Assembly: GCF_003316845.1 (NCBI RefSeq)
Contig: NZ_QMIK01000003.1
Coordinates: forward strand, 434,001-498,000
Origin: Cognataquiflexum aquatile
GTDB taxonomy: Bacteria; Bacteroidota; Bacteroidia; Cytophagales; Cyclobacteriaceae
Direction: 5' to 3'
DNA: 64,000 bases
Positions 42,203-54,543 of the stretch are shown piece after piece (the first letter of the stretch is position 1; the number at the start of each line of letters is the position of its first letter). The position numbers were made by a program, and so were the translations under genes. A model generated the notes under the pieces. The model ran no database searches. It had not been told where the DNA came from and saw only the letters and a list, made by a program, of their open reading frames with translations.

Positions 42203-45200
42203 TTGGCTATCCAGAATCAAACCGTAAGGAAAAGTTTCTCATCTATTAAGGTAGTCAAAGACTATCCGGATTTCTTAGATATCCAATTACAATCTTTCAA
42301 AGACTTTTTCCAATTGGATACTCCCGCTGAAAGAAGAAGACAAGATGGTCTGTTCAAGGTATTTTCTGAGAATTTCCCAATATCGGATTCCCGGGAAAAT
42401 TTCACCCTTGAATTTATTGACTACGCAGTCGATCCTCCTAAATATAGTGTGGAGGAATGTATCGACAGAGGTCTGACCTATTCTGTCCCTCTCAAAGCAA
42501 AATTACGACTTCTCTGTCACGATGAGGACAACGAGGATTTTGAAACTATCGAGCAGGAAGTTTTCCTTGGGAATCTTCCATACATGACAGAAAAGGGTTC
42601 ATTCGTAATCAATGGAGCAGAAAGGGTAATCGTATCCCAGTTGCATAGATCACCGGGTGTATTCTTTGCACAAAGCAAACATACCAATGGCACCAAACTA
42701 TATTCAGCCAGGATTATTCCTTTTAAGGGTAGCTGGATTGAATTTGCTACTGACATCAATAATGTCATGTATGCCTACATTGACAGAAAGAAGAAATTCC
42801 CCGTAACTACTTTGTTGAGAGCCATCGGTTTTGGTTCAGATAAAGAAATCCTAGATCTTTTCGGTCTTTCCGAAGAAATCGACGCAACCAAAAACAACCT
42901 TAAAAAAGTGTCAGGCAGAAAACTTGCCGCAAGGGTACTCCGCACTTGGGTTGAAGATTTCGTAGATGAGGATACAGGGGAAGTTGTTTCAATTGACAGA
43001 AATGAAGTTTTGTTAGAAAGGGATTCCATTCTGACAGATGAAGATATATCATTGATTTTGGACTCAGGCGCTAAATCCATCATCCTTCATAGGGAAGATG
43101 TGAACGTAGCGGACTTTTCCATTATCTATAATACGCTCCAAAAAGATAATTCTAACTCTGAAAAAGAGGCAGTTGAAGTTATCTATCGTCAATTAAGAAA
43201 TACTGAAGCACCTGATGAGGCTACTGCCCGTGAGGTTATTCATGGTCTTTTCTTCTCTGACAAGAGATATGATCTTGGTGAAGTTGGTAGATACAGAATC
43301 AATAAAAAATTGGGATTGCAGATTGATCCTGAAAAAATTGTATTGACTACTGAGGATATCATCAGCATTGTAAAGTATTTGATAGGATTGATCAATTCTA
43401 AAGCTGTTGTCGATGATATTGACCACTTGAGTAACAGGAGAGTTCGTACAGTTGGAGAACAGTTGTACAGCCAATTCGGCGTTGGTCTTGCCCGTATGGC
43501 GAGAACAATAAGAGAAAGAATGAACGTTCGTGACAATGAAGATTTCAAGCCTGTTGACTTGATCAATGCACGTACATTATCCTCTGTCATCAACTCCTTC
43601 TTTGGTACCAACCAACTTTCTCAGTTCATGGACCAGACCAATCCACTTGCAGAACTTACTCACAAGAGAAGGTTGTCAGCATTGGGTCCGGGAGGTCTTT
43701 CAAGAGAAAGAGCAGGATTTGAAGTCCGTGACGTTCATTACACACACTATGGTCGTTTGTGTACTATCGAAACTCCTGAAGGTCCAAACATTGGATTAAT
43801 TTCCTCTCTTTGCGTTCATGCCAAAGTGAACTCTATGGGTTTCCTGGAAACTCCATATAGAAAAGTGAAGGATGGTAAAGTAAGCATGAATGCCAATGAT
43901 ATTGTTTTCTTGACTGCAGAAGAAGAGGATGACAATAACATCGCACAGGCAAATGCTCCATTGGATGCCAATGGAATCTTTATCAATGAAAAAGTAAAAG
44001 CAAGATTTGAAGGCGATTTCCCGGTGTTAGAGCCAAAAGAAATCAGCTATATGGATGTTGCTCCCAATCAAATTGTATCTGTAGCAGCTTCTCTGATTCC
44101 ATTCTTGGAGCATGATGATGCCAACCGTGCTTTGATGGGATCTAACATGCAACGTCAGGCAGTACCATTATTGAAGCCGGAGGCCCCAATTGTTGGAACA
44201 GGCTTGGAAGCGAAAGCGGCCACTGATTCAAGGTCATTGGTATTGGCTGAGGCTGATGGTGTCGTGGAATATGTGGACGCTAGCAAAATCACCATTAAGT
44301 ATGACCTTACTGAGGATGATCTTTTGGTCAATTTCAGCGATGAGTATAAGACTTATGAATTGGTGAAATTCAGAAGAACCAATCAGGACACAACTATTAA
44401 CCTGTCTCCTTTGGTTTTGAAAGGTGAGAAAGTAACAAAAGGTCAGGTACTTGTAGAAGGTTATTCTACCAATAAAGGTGAATTGGCCCTCGGTAAAAAC
44501 CTGATGGTCGCTTACATGCCTTGGCAAGGATATAACTTTGAAGATGCGATTGTAATTTCTGAAAGGGTAGTAAGGGAAGATATTTTCACTTCAATTCACA
44601 TCGAAGAATTCCAACTTGAAGTAAGAGATACCAAAAGGGGTGAAGAAGAATTGACTTCTGAAATTCCAAACGTTTCTGAAGAGGCAGTTAAAAACCTTGA
44701 TGAAAACGGTATCATCCGAGTTGGAGCTGAGGTAAAAGAAGGGGATATCATCATCGGAAAAATCACACCAAAAGGTGAAACTGATCCGACTCCTGAAGAG
44801 AAATTGTTGAGAGCAATCTTTGGTGATAAAGCAGGTGACGTAAAGGATGCTTCTTTGAAAGCTTCCCCGTCATTGAATGGTGTGGTAATCGAAACCAAAC
44901 TATTCTCAAGACCTAAGAAAGACAAAGACCTTAGAGCTAAATCCAAAGCAGAGGTAGAAAAACTTAAAGGGAAGTATGCAAAAGACCTTTTGGGAATCCG
45001 TGCGAAAATGATCAACAAGTTGGTCACTCTTCTTGACGGGAAAACTTCTCAAGGTATTAGACATAAGTTCGGTGATGAGATCATCAGTAAGGGAGTTAAG
45101 ATCAATTTGAAAAATATTGAGCAAAATCTCTTCCCAGCAAAAAACCCTTACAGAGATGAGTCTAACTACAATGTTTCTGAAGAGGCTAACCTTATTTCTG

Positions 45201-46078
45201 ATATCATCCTTGATGATTGGACTGAAGATGCACATACCAATGTGTTGATCCAAAAACTGGTCAAGAACTACGTGAATTCTAGAAATGAAATATCAGGTAG
45301 ATTCAAGAGAGACAAATTCACACTTGAAGTAGGTGATGAACTTCCTGCAGGTATCGTTCAGCTTGCTAAGGTTTATGTGGCCAAAAAGCGTAAACTGAAA
45401 GTAGGAGATAAGATGGCGGGACGTCACGGAAACAAAGGTATTGTAGCCAGAATCGTAAGAGAGGAAGATATGCCTTTCTTGGAAGATGGTTCCCCGATGG
45501 ATATCGTACTCAACCCACTTGGTGTACCTTCAAGGATGAATATCGGTCAGATCTACGAAACCGTTCTTGCTTGGGCAGGTATGAAGCTTGGAAAGAAATA
45601 TTCTACTCCAATTTTTGACGGTGCTACCATGGAAGAAGTGTCCCACGAATTGGATTTGGCAGGTTTACCTTCCTACGGCAGAACTTATCTTTATGATGGG
45701 CTTTCAGGTAAGAGATTTGATCAGCCGGTAACAGTTGGTATCACTTATATGTTGAAACTTGGTCACTTGGTGGATGACAAGATGCACGCAAGGTCTATCG
45801 GACCATATTCTTTGATTACGCAGCAACCTTTGGGTGGTAAAGCCCAGTTTGGTGGTCAGCGTTTTGGGGAAATGGAAGTTTGGGCGCTTGAAGCATTTGG
45901 AGCATCACATGTGTTGCAGGAAATTTTAACTGTGAAATCTGATGACGTGGTGGGTAGAGCCAAGGCGTATGAGGCGATCGTAAAAGGTGAAAACCTTCCT
46001 AAGCCAAATATCCCTGAATCATTCAACGTATTGGTTCACGAGCTAAGAGGTCTTGCACTAGAAATTACCCTTGATTAA
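42203..46078 (+). CDS. rpoB: DNA-directed RNA polymerase subunit beta
   Basis: The 1291-residue beta subunit forms one side of the active cleft. I see the rifampicin region ('[20 protein letters not shown]', '[14 protein letters not shown]'), '[15 protein letters not shown]', '[12 protein letters not shown]', '[17 protein letters not shown]' and the C-terminal '[20 protein letters not shown]'. The start is TTG at 42203 ([12 protein letters not shown]); no in-frame ATG is near, and the downstream residues match the family N-terminus. A weak start could help set its rate relative to rpoC. It lies 47 bp before rpoC. Confidence 0.99.
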   Translation: MAIQNQTVRKSFSSIKVVKDYPDFLDIQLQSFKDFFQLDTPAERRRQDGLFKVFSENFPISDSRENFTLEFIDYAVDPPKYSVEECIDRGLTYSVPLKAKLRLLCHDEDNEDFETIEQEVFLGNLPYMTEKGSFVINGAERVIVSQLHRSPGVFFAQSKHTNGTKLYSARIIPFKGSWIEFATDINNVMYAYIDRKKKFPVTTLLRAIGFGSDKEILDLFGLSEEIDATKNNLKKVSGRKLAARVLRTWVEDFVDEDTGEVVSIDRNEVLLERDSILTDEDISLILDSGAKSIILHREDVNVADFSIIYNTLQKDNSNSEKEAVEVIYRQLRNTEAPDEATAREVIHGLFFSDKRYDLGEVGRYRINKKLGLQIDPEKIVLTTEDIISIVKYLIGLINSKAVVDDIDHLSNRRVRTVGEQLYSQFGVGLARMARTIRERMNVRDNEDFKPVDLINARTLSSVINSFFGTNQLSQFMDQTNPLAELTHKRRLSALGPGGLSRERAGFEVRDVHYTHYGRLCTIETPEGPNIGLISSLCVHAKVNSMGFLETPYRKVKDGKVSMNANDIVFLTAEEEDDNNIAQANAPLDANGIFINEKVKARFEGDFPVLEPKEISYMDVAPNQIVSVAASLIPFLEHDDANRALMGSNMQRQAVPLLKPEAPIVGTGLEAKAATDSRSLVLAEADGVVEYVDASKITIKYDLTEDDLLVNFSDEYKTYELVKFRRTNQDTTINLSPLVLKGEKVTKGQVLVEGYSTNKGELALGKNLMVAYMPWQGYNFEDAIVISERVVREDIFTSIHIEEFQLEVRDTKRGEEELTSEIPNVSEEAVKNLDENGIIRVGAEVKEGDIIIGKITPKGETDPTPEEKLLRAIFGDKAGDVKDASLKASPSLNGVVIETKLFSRPKKDKDLRAKSKAEVEKLKGKYAKDLLGIRAKMINKLVTLLDGKTSQGIRHKFGDEIISKGVKINLKNIEQNLFPAKNPYRDESNYNVSEEANLISDIILDDWTEDAHTNVLIQKLVKNYVNSRNEISGRFKRDKFTLEVGDELPAGIVQLAKVYVAKKRKLKVGDKMAGRHGNKGIVARIVREEDMPFLEDGSPMDIVLNPLGVPSRMNIGQIYETVLAWAGMKLGKKYSTPIFDGATMEEVSHELDLAGLPSYGRTYLYDGLSGKRFDQPVTVGITYMLKLGHLVDDKMHARSIGPYSLITQQPLGGKAQFGGQRFGEMEVWALEAFGASHVLQEILTVKSDDVVGRAKAYEAIVKGENLPKPNIPESFNVLVHELRGLALEITLD

Positions 46079-46090
46079 TAAAATTTCAAT

Positions 46091-46104
46091 GGGCCGCAAG
46101 GCCC
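46091..46104 (+). promoter_or_regulatory. GNRA hairpin between rpoB and rpoC
   Basis: GGGCC (46091-46095) and GGCCC (46100-46104) close a GCAA tetraloop, a very stable small RNA hairpin 21 bp before the rpoC start. It may protect or tune the junction; there is no T tract, so it should not terminate. Confidence 0.5.
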
Positions 46105-46125
46105 TTCACATACTCTTCGACAATT

Positions 46126-49100
46126 ATGGCGTTCAGAAAAAACAAAAAACTAAACAACGACTTTTCCAGAGTCACTATTAGTTTGGCCTCTCCAGAATCC
46201 ATTCTGGATAGTTCACATGGTGAAGTAACGCAGCCCGAAACAATCAACTACAGAACCTACAAGCCTGAAATGGGCGGTTTGTTCTGCGAGAGGATTTTCG
46301 GTCCTGTAAAAGACTGGGAATGTCATTGTGGAAAATATAAGCGCATAAGATATAAAGGTATCATCTGTGACAGGTGTGGTGTTGAAGTTACTGAAAAGAA
46401 AGTAAGAAGAGAGAGAATGGGACACATCGAATTGGTGGTGCCTGTTGCTCACATCTGGTACTTCAAATCCCTTCCTAACAAAATCGGATACCTATTGGGT
46501 CTTCCAACCAAAAAACTGGATCAAATTGTCTATTACGAAAGGTATGCGGTCGTTCAAGCTGGTCTAAAAGCTGAAGACGGTGTGCAATATCTTGACTTCT
46601 TGACTGAAGACGAGTACCTGGATATCATGGATAAGCTTCCAAAAGAAAACCAGATGCTTGATGATGATGATCCAAATAAATTTATTGCCAAAATGGGTGC
46701 AGAAGCAATCGAAATGCTTTTGTCCAGATTGGATTTGGATGACTTGTCATACAGCTTGAGACATCAGGCAGCTACCGATACTTCTCAGCAGAGAAAAGCT
46801 GAGGCTTTGAAAAGACTTAAAGTAGTTGAAGCATTCAGAGAAGCCAGAACCCGAATTGAAAACCGTCCTGAGTGGATGGTCGTAAGGATGGTCCCTGTTA
46901 TTCCACCAGAATTGCGTCCATTGGTTCCTTTGGATGGCGGTAGGTTTGCTACGTCTGATTTGAATGACCTTTATAGAAGGGTAATTATCAGAAACAACCG
47001 TCTGAAGAGATTGATAGATATCAAAGCCCCTGAAGTCATTTTGAGAAATGAAAAAAGGATGCTTCAAGAAGCTGTCGATTCTTTGTTTGACAATTCAAGA
47101 AAAGTAAATGCCGTAAGATCGGATGGTAACCGTGCTTTGAAATCTCTTTCAGATATGTTGAAAGGTAAGCAAGGCCGTTTCCGTCAAAACTTGCTCGGTA
47201 AAAGGGTTGATTATTCAGGCCGTTCGGTTATCGTCGTAGGACCTGAATTGAAACTTCACGAGTGCGGTCTTCCAAAAAATATGGCTGCTGAGCTTTTCAA
47301 ACCATTTATCATAAGAAAACTGATCGAAAGAGGTATTGTAAAGACAGTAAAATCCGCCAAGAAAATTGTAGACAGAAAAGATCCTGTAGTTTGGGATATT
47401 CTTGAAAACGTTTTGAAAGGTCACCCTGTATTGCTAAACCGTGCTCCAACTTTGCACAGATTAGGTATCCAGGCTTTCCAACCAAAATTGATCGAAGGAA
47501 AAGCTATCCAGCTTCACCCATTGGTTTGTACTGCATTCAACGCCGATTTTGACGGTGATCAGATGGCGGTCCACGTACCACTTGGACATGAGGCGATATT
47601 GGAAGCTTCGACTTTGATGCTTTCCTCACATAACATCCTTAACCCTGCTAACGGAGCGCCTATCACGGTTCCTTCTCAAGACATGGTTCTTGGATTATAT
47701 TATGTAACCAAAGGAAAGAGATCCACTCCTGAGGAAATTGTTCTTGGAGAAGGAATGACTTTCTATGGTGAAGAAGAAGTGATCATCGCATTGAACGAAG
47801 GCACGATTTCCCAACATGCATTTATCAAGTGTAAAGTACATGTAAGGGATGAAAATGGCCAATTGGTTGAAAAAATCATTGAAACTGTAGCAGGTCGTTT
47901 GATTTTCAACCAGTTCGTTCCTGAAGTGGTGGGTTTTGTCAATGAGTTGTTGACTAAGAAAAAACTGCAGCAGATCATTTCTGAAGTTGTGAAGATTTGT
48001 GGTGTTTCCCGAACAGCCCAATTCCTTGATGATATCAAGCACCTTGGATTCCAGATGGCATATGCCGGTGGATTGTCCATGGGATTGAATGATGTAATTA
48101 TACCTGTTGAGAAAGATCCATTGATCGCTAAGGCGAAAGATGAGGTTGATCAGGTTTGGAACAACTACCTCATGGGTCTGATCACAGACAATGAGAGATA
48201 TAACCAAGTAATTGATATTTGGACTAGAACGAACTCCTTCCTGACCAACATCCTGATGAAACAGATGGAAGAGGATAAGCAAGGATTCAACGCCATCTAC
48301 ATGATGATGCACTCAGGAGCCAGAGGTTCAAGAGAGCAGATCCGTCAGTTGGGTGGTATGAGAGGCTTGATGGCCAAGCCACAGAAAAACCTTCAAGGCT
48401 CTGTAGGCGAAATCATCGAAAACCCAATTCTTTCCAACTTCAAAGAAGGTCTTGATGTATTGGAGTATTTCATCTCTACACACGGTGCACGTAAAGGTCT
48501 AGCCGATACTGCATTGAAAACAGCGGATGCGGGTTACCTGACAAGAAGACTTGTGGACGTTGCTCAAGACATGATTATCTCTGAAGAGGATTGTGGTACT
48601 TTGAGAGGACTAGTCGTTCAGGCTTTGAAAGACAATGACGAAATCGTTGAACCGCTTTCTGAAAGAATTCTAGGTCGGGTATCTGTACACGACGTATATG
48701 ATGCGGTGACTGAAGAACTTGTTGTTCCTGCAGGAATCGAAATCACAGAAGAAATTGCCAGAAAAGTAGACGAATCTACCATAGAAGAAGTCGAAATCAG
48801 GTCGGTACTTACTTGTGAAACAAGAAGAGGTGTCTGCGCAAAATGCTATGGACGTAACCTTGCTACAGGTAGAATGGTACAAAACGGTGAATCTGTCGGC
48901 GTAATTGCCGCACAGTCCATCGGAGAGCCAGGTACGCAGCTGACATTGAGAACCTTCCACGTAGGTGGTACAGCATCCAACATTTCCGTTGAAGCAAGCA
49001 TCACTGCCAAGTTTGAAGGTGTTGTTGAATTTGACGAGGAATTGAGATGGATTGATACTACTACCAAAGAAGGTGAACCAGTTTCAATGGTAATGGGTAG

Positions 49101-50439
49101 ATCAGGTGAGATCAAAATCAACGATGCCAAGACCGGAAAAACTTTGGTTTCAAACCACGTGCCTTATGGTGCTACTTTGAATGTGAAGGATGGTCAAAAA
49201 ATCGCTAAAGGAGATGCACTTTGTAAGTGGGATCCATACAATGCCGTTATCCTTTCGGAATTTGACGGTGAGGTAGAATTCGACTCTATTATTGAAGGAG
49301 TTACTTTCAAGGAAGTAGCCGATGACCAGACTGGATACAGAGAAAAAGTTATCATCGATACAAAAGACAAAACCAAAAACCCTGCTGTAGTAGTCAATTA
49401 TGGCTCGGAAGAAAGTAAATCATATAACATCCCGGTAGGTGCTCACCTTTCAGTTGAAGCAGGTGAAATGGTTAAATCCGGACAAATCTTGGTGAAAATC
49501 CCAAGATCTGTTGGAAAAACCAGAGACATTACCGGTGGTCTTCCAAGAGTTACTGAATTGTTTGAAGCGAGAAATCCTTCCAACCCTGCAGTAGTTTCTG
49601 AAATCGACGGTGTGGTAACTTACGGTGGAATCAAAAGAGGTAACCGTGAAATCTTCATCGAATCTAAAGATGGTGTGAAGAAAAGATATATGGTGTCTCT
49701 TTCCAAGCATATCCTTGTTCAGGAAAACGACTTTATCCGTGCGGGTGAGGCATTGTCAGACGGAGCTATCACACCAAGTGATATCCTTTCTATCAAAGGT
49801 CCGACTGCAGTTCAGGAATATTTGGTAAATGAAATCCAGGAGGTTTACAGACTTCAAGGTGTAAAAATCAATGACAAGCACATCGAGGTGATTGTAAGCC
49901 AGATGATGCAGAAAGTTGAAATCCTTGACGCAGGTGACACAGGATTCCTTCAAAACCAAGTAGTTGATAAATGGGCATTCAGAGAAGAAAATGACAATAT
50001 TCTAGACAAGAAAGTTGTCATGGATGCGGGTGATTCTTCTACTTTGAAACCGGGTATGATCATCACTTCAAGAAGATTGAGAGACGAAAACTCTAGCTTA
50101 AAGCGTAAGGATTTGAAACTTGTACAGGTGAGAGATGCTGAAACCGCAGTTTCTCAGCCAACTTTGCAAGGTATCACCGCCGCATCTTTGGGAACTGAAA
50201 GCTTTATCTCGGCTGCTTCCTTCCAGGAGACAACCAAGGTGTTGAGTGAGGCAGCCATCAGAGGCAAGCGTGATGAATTGTTGGGCTTGAAAGAAAACGT
50301 AATTGTAGGACATTTGATCCCTGCAGGTACTGGCCAAAGAGGATTCGCTGAGATCATTGTTGGGTCTCAGGAGGATTATGACAGACTTTCTGCAGAAAAA
50401 GAAAGGTCATATAACAAATCACGAGAAACAGTAAAATAA
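46126..50439 (+). CDS. rpoC: DNA-directed RNA polymerase subunit beta'
   Basis: The 1437-residue beta' subunit carries the catalytic magnesium site NADFDGD at 472-478 (Asp474, 476, 478). The N-terminal zinc finger uses Cys66, 68, 81 and 84 ('[11 protein letters not shown]', 'CDRCGVEV'). Further landmarks are '[20 protein letters not shown]', '[20 protein letters not shown]' (bridge/trigger region), the second zinc cluster ('[20 protein letters not shown]') and '[20 protein letters not shown]'. It is complete and ends at a strong terminator. Confidence 0.99.
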   Translation: MAFRKNKKLNNDFSRVTISLASPESILDSSHGEVTQPETINYRTYKPEMGGLFCERIFGPVKDWECHCGKYKRIRYKGIICDRCGVEVTEKKVRRERMGHIELVVPVAHIWYFKSLPNKIGYLLGLPTKKLDQIVYYERYAVVQAGLKAEDGVQYLDFLTEDEYLDIMDKLPKENQMLDDDDPNKFIAKMGAEAIEMLLSRLDLDDLSYSLRHQAATDTSQQRKAEALKRLKVVEAFREARTRIENRPEWMVVRMVPVIPPELRPLVPLDGGRFATSDLNDLYRRVIIRNNRLKRLIDIKAPEVILRNEKRMLQEAVDSLFDNSRKVNAVRSDGNRALKSLSDMLKGKQGRFRQNLLGKRVDYSGRSVIVVGPELKLHECGLPKNMAAELFKPFIIRKLIERGIVKTVKSAKKIVDRKDPVVWDILENVLKGHPVLLNRAPTLHRLGIQAFQPKLIEGKAIQLHPLVCTAFNADFDGDQMAVHVPLGHEAILEASTLMLSSHNILNPANGAPITVPSQDMVLGLYYVTKGKRSTPEEIVLGEGMTFYGEEEVIIALNEGTISQHAFIKCKVHVRDENGQLVEKIIETVAGRLIFNQFVPEVVGFVNELLTKKKLQQIISEVVKICGVSRTAQFLDDIKHLGFQMAYAGGLSMGLNDVIIPVEKDPLIAKAKDEVDQVWNNYLMGLITDNERYNQVIDIWTRTNSFLTNILMKQMEEDKQGFNAIYMMMHSGARGSREQIRQLGGMRGLMAKPQKNLQGSVGEIIENPILSNFKEGLDVLEYFISTHGARKGLADTALKTADAGYLTRRLVDVAQDMIISEEDCGTLRGLVVQALKDNDEIVEPLSERILGRVSVHDVYDAVTEELVVPAGIEITEEIARKVDESTIEEVEIRSVLTCETRRGVCAKCYGRNLATGRMVQNGESVGVIAAQSIGEPGTQLTLRTFHVGGTASNISVEASITAKFEGVVEFDEELRWIDTTTKEGEPVSMVMGRSGEIKINDAKTGKTLVSNHVPYGATLNVKDGQKIAKGDALCKWDPYNAVILSEFDGEVEFDSIIEGVTFKEVADDQTGYREKVIIDTKDKTKNPAVVVNYGSEESKSYNIPVGAHLSVEAGEMVKSGQILVKIPRSVGKTRDITGGLPRVTELFEARNPSNPAVVSEIDGVVTYGGIKRGNREIFIESKDGVKKRYMVSLSKHILVQENDFIRAGEALSDGAITPSDILSIKGPTAVQEYLVNEIQEVYRLQGVKINDKHIEVIVSQMMQKVEILDAGDTGFLQNQVVDKWAFREENDNILDKKVVMDAGDSSTLKPGMIITSRRLRDENSSLKRKDLKLVQVRDAETAVSQPTLQGITAASLGTESFISAASFQETTKVLSEAAIRGKRDELLGLKENVIVGHLIPAGTGQRGFAEIIVGSQEDYDRLSAEKERSYNKSRETVK

Positions 50440-50460
50440 GTAATGATTCATTCATAAATA

Positions 50461-50490
50461 AAAGGCCTGTATCCCATACAGGCCTTTTTT
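50461..50490 (+). terminator. Intrinsic terminator after rpoC
   Basis: AAAGGCCTGTAT (50461-50472) and ATACAGGCCTTT (50476-50487) pair over 12 bp around a CCC loop, and the T run continues to 50490. This is a strong terminator 21 bp after the rpoC stop. Confidence 0.92.
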
Positions 50491-50508
50491 CATCAAACCA
50501 AAATCACC

Positions 50509-50838
50509 ATGGAAGACGGTAAAGGACAAAAACCAACAATCGATCAACAAATCAATGTTGAGCTTTCAGAAGAAGTTGCAGAGGGTATTTATAGCAACCT
50601 TGCTATGATAGCCCATTCCAATTCAGAATTTGTGATTGATTTTATCAGGCTGATGCCGGGAGTACCCAAAGCAAAAGTGAAATCAAGGATCATTATGACC
50701 CCAGATCATGCCAAAAGACTTTTGGCTGCTTTAAAAGACAACATCAGTAAATATGAACAGGCTTTCGGAAAAATAGAGGGAGGTTCAGAAGGACCCACCT
50801 TTCCACTAAATTTCGGAGGGAACTTTGGTGAAGCTTGA
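50509..50838 (+). CDS. DUF3467 protein
   Basis: The 109-residue protein belongs to the DUF3467 family: 'INVELSEEVAEGIYSNLAMI', 'FVIDFIRLMPGVPKAKVKSR' and 'IIMTPDHAKRLLAALKDNIS' are its typical blocks. The fold is predicted alpha/beta and the function is unknown. It begins only 18 bp after the rpoC terminator and has no visible promoter of its own, so it must depend on read-through or on an unrecognised start site. Its place between rpoC and rpsL is, to my memory, usual in Bacteroidota and hints at a link to transcription or translation. Confidence 0.88.
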   Translation: MEDGKGQKPTIDQQINVELSEEVAEGIYSNLAMIAHSNSEFVIDFIRLMPGVPKAKVKSRIIMTPDHAKRLLAALKDNISKYEQAFGKIEGGSEGPTFPLNFGGNFGEA

Positions 50839-50858
50839 CAAAAATATAACAGCTTAAT

Positions 50859-50889
50859 TTTGTTTGTTTTACCTATTTGCATACCTTTG
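50859..50889 (+). promoter_or_regulatory. Promoter of the rpsL-rpsG-fusA-rpsJ unit
   Basis: TTTG (50859-50862), a 19-nt spacer, and TACCTTTG (50882-50889) match the Bacteroidota consensus exactly. The transcript would start near 50896, giving a leader of about 45 nt before rpsL. Confidence 0.87.
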
Positions 50890-50938
50890 CAGTCCAAAAT
50901 TCACAAGTTAAAGGAAGAAAAATAAATTTTATCAGTTA

Positions 50939-51364
50939 ATGCCTACTATACAACAGTTAGTAAGAAAAGGTAGAACCACCCTTGAGACTACATCCAAATC
51001 GAGAGCTTTGGATTCTTGTCCTCAAAGGAGAGGTGTTTGTACCAGGGTGTACACTACCACGCCTAAGAAGCCTAACTCAGCGATGAGGAAAGTGGCCAGG
51101 GTAAGATTGACGAATGGTAAAGAGGTAAACGCCTACATTCCGGGTGAAGGTCACAATTTGCAAGAACACTCTATCGTATTGATCAGAGGTGGTCGTGTAA
51201 AAGATCTCCCAGGTGTACGTTACCACATTATCAGAGGTGCATTGGATACTGCAGGAGTAAAAGACCGTAAGCAAGGTCGCTCCAAGTACGGTGCTAAGAG
51301 ACCTAAGCCAGGTCAAGCTGCTAAAGGTGCCCCAGCAAAAGGTGCTCCAGCAAAAAAGAAATAA
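50939..51364 (+). CDS. rpsL: 30S ribosomal protein S12
   Basis: S12 guards decoding accuracy at the A-site. The 141-residue protein contains the invariant '[17 protein letters not shown]' with the streptomycin-site Lys and '[19 protein letters not shown]'. It carries a C-terminal Lys/Ala/Pro extension of about 15 residues ('[15 protein letters not shown]') beyond E. coli S12 (124). First gene of the str unit, 18 bp before rpsG. Confidence 0.99.
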   Translation: MPTIQQLVRKGRTTLETTSKSRALDSCPQRRGVCTRVYTTTPKKPNSAMRKVARVRLTNGKEVNAYIPGEGHNLQEHSIVLIRGGRVKDLPGVRYHIIRGALDTAGVKDRKQGRSKYGAKRPKPGQAAKGAPAKGAPAKKK

Positions 51365-51382
51365 TAAAAACTAGTTAAAGAA

Positions 51383-51850
51383 ATGAGAAAAGCGAAACCA
51401 AAGAAGAGATATATTCTTCCTGACCCGAAGTTCGGCGACACCTTGGTAACCAAGTTCGTGAACTGTCTGATGGTAGATGGTAAGAAGAGTATTGCTTACA
51501 AAATCTTCTACGACGCAGTCGAGAAGGTAGAATCAAAAGTAGGTGAGAACGGTCTTGAGGTTTGGAAAAAAGCGCTTAACAATATAACTCCAGCCGTAGA
51601 GGTGAAGAGTCGTAGAGTTGGTGGTGCTACATTCCAGGTTCCAATGGAAGTTAGACCTGAAAGAAAAACGTCCCTAGGTATTAAGTGGATGATCACTTAC
51701 GCCAGAAAAAGAGGTGAGAAGACAATGATGGACAGGCTTGCAGGTGAGATCATCTCTGCTTCAAAAGGCGAAGGTGCTGCAGTGAAGAAGAAGGATGATA
51801 CACACAGAATGGCTGAAGCAAACAAGGCATTCTCACATTTTAGATTTTAA
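51383..51850 (+). CDS. rpsG: 30S ribosomal protein S7
   Basis: The 155-residue S7 nucleates assembly of the 30S head. Characteristic blocks are '[20 protein letters not shown]', '[18 protein letters not shown]' and the C-terminal '[18 protein letters not shown]'. Normal length; 6 bp before fusA. Confidence 0.99.
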   Translation: MRKAKPKKRYILPDPKFGDTLVTKFVNCLMVDGKKSIAYKIFYDAVEKVESKVGENGLEVWKKALNNITPAVEVKSRRVGGATFQVPMEVRPERKTSLGIKWMITYARKRGEKTMMDRLAGEIISASKGEGAAVKKKDDTHRMAEANKAFSHFRF

Positions 51851-51856
51851 TCAGTA

Positions 51857-53974
51857 ATGGCAAGAGATTTAAAATACACTAGGAACATTGGCATTGCCGC
51901 GCATATCGATGCCGGTAAAACAACTACTACAGAACGCATACTCTACTATTCAGGTGTCAGTCACAAAATCGGTGAAGTTCACGATGGTGCGGCTACAATG
52001 GACTGGATGGCACAAGAGCAGGAAAGAGGTATTACCATTACTTCTGCTGCGACCACTGTGTTTTGGAATTACAGAAAAAATAAGTACCAAGTTAACATTA
52101 TTGATACCCCGGGTCACGTAGATTTTACTGTAGAAGTAAATCGTTCCTTGAGAGTTTTGGATGGGCTTGTTTTCCTTTTTAGTGCTGTGGATGGTGTAGA
52201 GCCTCAATCAGAAACTAACTGGAGACTTGCCGATAACTATAAGGTGGCCCGTATCGGTTTTGTTAACAAAATGGATCGTTCTGGAGCAAATTTCCTTGAA
52301 GTGTGTAAGCAGGTAAAGGAAATGTTAGGAAGCTATGCAGTTCCATTGCAATTGCCTATCGGTGCTGAGGATAACTTCAAAGGTGTGGTCGATCTGATCA
52401 ATAACAGAGGCATCGTATGGAACGAGGATGATAAAGGAATGACTTTTACAGAAGTTCCTATCCCGGATGACATGCTTGAGGAAGTGGCTGAATACAGAGA
52501 ACACCTACTTGAAGCCGTGGCTGATTACGATGAGTCATTGATGGAGAAATTTTTTGATGATCCGGACTCTATTACAGAAGCAGAGATTCTTTCCGCTTTG
52601 AGAAGAGCAACCATTGACATGAAAATTGTTCCAATGGTTTGTGGTTCTTCCTTCAAGAATAAAGGTGTGCAAACCATGCTTGATCTTGTTATGGAATTGC
52701 TTCCTTCTCCTTTGGACAAAGATGATATCATTGCTACAGGACTTGATTCTGAGGAAGAAGTTGTCATCAGACCTGACGAAAAAGAACCATTTACAGGATT
52801 GGCTTTTAAAATAGCAACTGATCCGTTTGTTGGTCGTCTTTGCTTTGTGAGAGCTTACTCCGGTATTTTGGAATCGGGTTCATATATCTTTAATAGCCGT
52901 TCAGGCAATAAAGAGCGTATCTCCCGAGTATTCCAAATGCACGCCAATAAGCAGAACCAGATCGAGAGATTGGTTGCAGGTGATATCGGTGCAGTAGTTG
53001 GTTTCAAAGACATCAAAACTGGAGATACTCTTTGCGATGAGAAACGCAAAGTTGTACTCGAGTCCATGGTTTTCCCAGAGCCTGTTATCGGATATGCTAT
53101 CGAGCCAAAAACTCAGGCTGACGTTGATAAATTGGGTATGGCGATTTCTAAATTGGTAGAAGAAGATCCAACTTTACAGGTTCACACTGATCAGGAAACT
53201 GGACAGACTATCCTTAGAGGAATGGGTGAACTCCATTTGGAAATCATCATTGACCGACTAAAGAGGGAATTTAAGGTTGAGATCAATCAAGGTGCTCCTC
53301 AGGTTGCTTACAAGGAAGCTCTTTTTAGCTCAGTTGAGCACAAAGAGGTTTACAAGAAGCAGACAGGTGGAAAAGGTAAATTTGCCGACATCTTATTTGA
53401 ACTTGGACCTAAGGATCCTGATCCTGTTACAAATGAAATTAAGCCAGGACTTGATTTCGTAAATGGTATCGTTGGTGGGGTCATTCCGAGAGAATTTATC
53501 CCGGCCATTCAGAAAGGTTTCAATGAAGCTATGAAAAATGGTCCATTGGCAGGATATCCTATAGAGTCCATGAAGGTTAGGTTGTTTCATGGTTCATACC
53601 ATGACGTTGACTCCGATGCACTTTCATTTGAATTGGCAGCGAGAATTGGATTTAAAGAAGCAGCCAAAAAATGTAAGCCGCAATTGCTGGAGCCAATTAT
53701 GGGTGTGGAAGTCGTTACACCAGACGAATACACAGGTCCTATTACCGGCGACTTGAACAGAAGAAGGGGAATGATGAAAGGAATGGATACCAAAGGTACT
53801 TCAACCGTTATCAAAGCCAACGTTCCTTTGTCTGAGCTGTTTGGTTATGTAACTGACTTGAGGACAAATTCTTCGGGTAGAGCTTCTGCATCTTTGACAT
53901 TCTCTCACTATGAGCCGGTGCCAAATAACATTGCAGAGGGTGTGATTGCAAAAGTAAAAGGTGAGAAAGCCTAA
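51857..53974 (+). CDS. fusA: Translation elongation factor EF-G
   Basis: EF-G drives ribosome translocation and, with RRF, recycling. The 705-residue protein has the GTPase P-loop AHIDAGKT (15-22), '[16 protein letters not shown]', '[14 protein letters not shown]' and '[12 protein letters not shown]', then domains II-V ending with '[20 protein letters not shown]' and '[15 protein letters not shown]'. All five domains are present at normal length. It is followed by rpsJ after 13 bp, with no tuf gene between them. Confidence 0.99.
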   Translation: MARDLKYTRNIGIAAHIDAGKTTTTERILYYSGVSHKIGEVHDGAATMDWMAQEQERGITITSAATTVFWNYRKNKYQVNIIDTPGHVDFTVEVNRSLRVLDGLVFLFSAVDGVEPQSETNWRLADNYKVARIGFVNKMDRSGANFLEVCKQVKEMLGSYAVPLQLPIGAEDNFKGVVDLINNRGIVWNEDDKGMTFTEVPIPDDMLEEVAEYREHLLEAVADYDESLMEKFFDDPDSITEAEILSALRRATIDMKIVPMVCGSSFKNKGVQTMLDLVMELLPSPLDKDDIIATGLDSEEEVVIRPDEKEPFTGLAFKIATDPFVGRLCFVRAYSGILESGSYIFNSRSGNKERISRVFQMHANKQNQIERLVAGDIGAVVGFKDIKTGDTLCDEKRKVVLESMVFPEPVIGYAIEPKTQADVDKLGMAISKLVEEDPTLQVHTDQETGQTILRGMGELHLEIIIDRLKREFKVEINQGAPQVAYKEALFSSVEHKEVYKKQTGGKGKFADILFELGPKDPDPVTNEIKPGLDFVNGIVGGVIPREFIPAIQKGFNEAMKNGPLAGYPIESMKVRLFHGSYHDVDSDALSFELAARIGFKEAAKKCKPQLLEPIMGVEVVTPDEYTGPITGDLNRRRGMMKGMDTKGTSTVIKANVPLSELFGYVTDLRTNSSGRASASLTFSHYEPVPNNIAEGVIAKVKGEKA

Positions 53975-53987
53975 ATTTTGACAGAAA

Positions 53988-54293
53988 ATGAATCAGAAAA
54001 TCAGAATAAAATTGAAATCATACGATCACAGCCTGGTGGATAAGTCATCTGAGAAGATCGTCAAGGCGGTAAAAGCAACCGGTGCCATTGTGGTTGGGCC
54101 TATTCCTTTGCCTACAAAGAAAGAGAAGTTTACTGTGTTGAAATCACCACACGTAAATAAAAAAGCGAGAGATCAATACCAGCTTTGTACTTACAAAAGA
54201 TTGGTAGATATCTACAGCAACAGCTCTAAAACTGTTGATGCATTGATGAAGATCGAACTTCCAAGTGGAGTTGATGTTGAAATCAAAGTCTGA
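53988..54293 (+). CDS. rpsJ: 30S ribosomal protein S10 (NusE)
   Basis: The 101-residue S10 is a 30S head protein and also a partner of NusB and NusG in antitermination. Blocks are '[20 protein letters not shown]' and '[20 protein letters not shown]'. Here it ends the str transcript: a terminator follows at once and rplC has its own promoter. In E. coli rpsJ instead heads the S10 operon. Confidence 0.99.
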   Translation: MNQKIRIKLKSYDHSLVDKSSEKIVKAVKATGAIVVGPIPLPTKKEKFTVLKSPHVNKKARDQYQLCTYKRLVDIYSNSSKTVDALMKIELPSGVDVEIKV

Positions 54294-54316
54294 CAGACAA
54301 AACACATATTAAAGAG

Positions 54317-54350
54317 AAACCTGTACCGAACTGGTGCGGGTTTTTCTTTT
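54317..54350 (+). terminator. Terminator after rpsJ
   Basis: AAACCTGTACC (54317-54327) pairs with GGTGCGGGTTT (54333-54343) over 11 bp with two G-T pairs around a GAACT loop. TTCTTTT follows. It closes the str unit. Confidence 0.85.
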
Positions 54351-54448
54351 GCCTTCGTCATTTAGAGTGTTTGCTTGGAATAATTAGCTGGGTTTATATA
54401 GTCAGCCAAATTTATTTTCGTAAATAATTGAAAATATTAAAGTTGGGA

Positions 54449-54479
54449 TTTGTAAGCTGGGGGAAAAACCCTAACTTTG
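54449..54479 (+). promoter_or_regulatory. Promoter of the S10/spc ribosomal operon
   Basis: TTTG (54449-54452), a 19-nt spacer, and TAACTTTG (54472-54479) match the consensus exactly. Transcription would begin near 54486, about 58 nt before the rplC start. Confidence 0.88.
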
Positions 54480-54496
54480 CAGTCCTTAAAAAAGTG

Positions 54497-54518
54497 CCTA
54501 GGCGATTAAACGCTTGGG
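54497..54518 (+). promoter_or_regulatory. rplC leader hairpin
   Basis: CCTAGGCG (54497-54504) and CGCTTGGG (54511-54518) can form an 8-bp stem with two G-T pairs around an ATTAAA loop in the 5' leader of the operon. S10 operons are often controlled by L4 at the leader; whether this stem is such a site is a guess. Confidence 0.45.
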
Positions 54519-54543
54519 TTTCAAGATTATTATACAACAGAAG

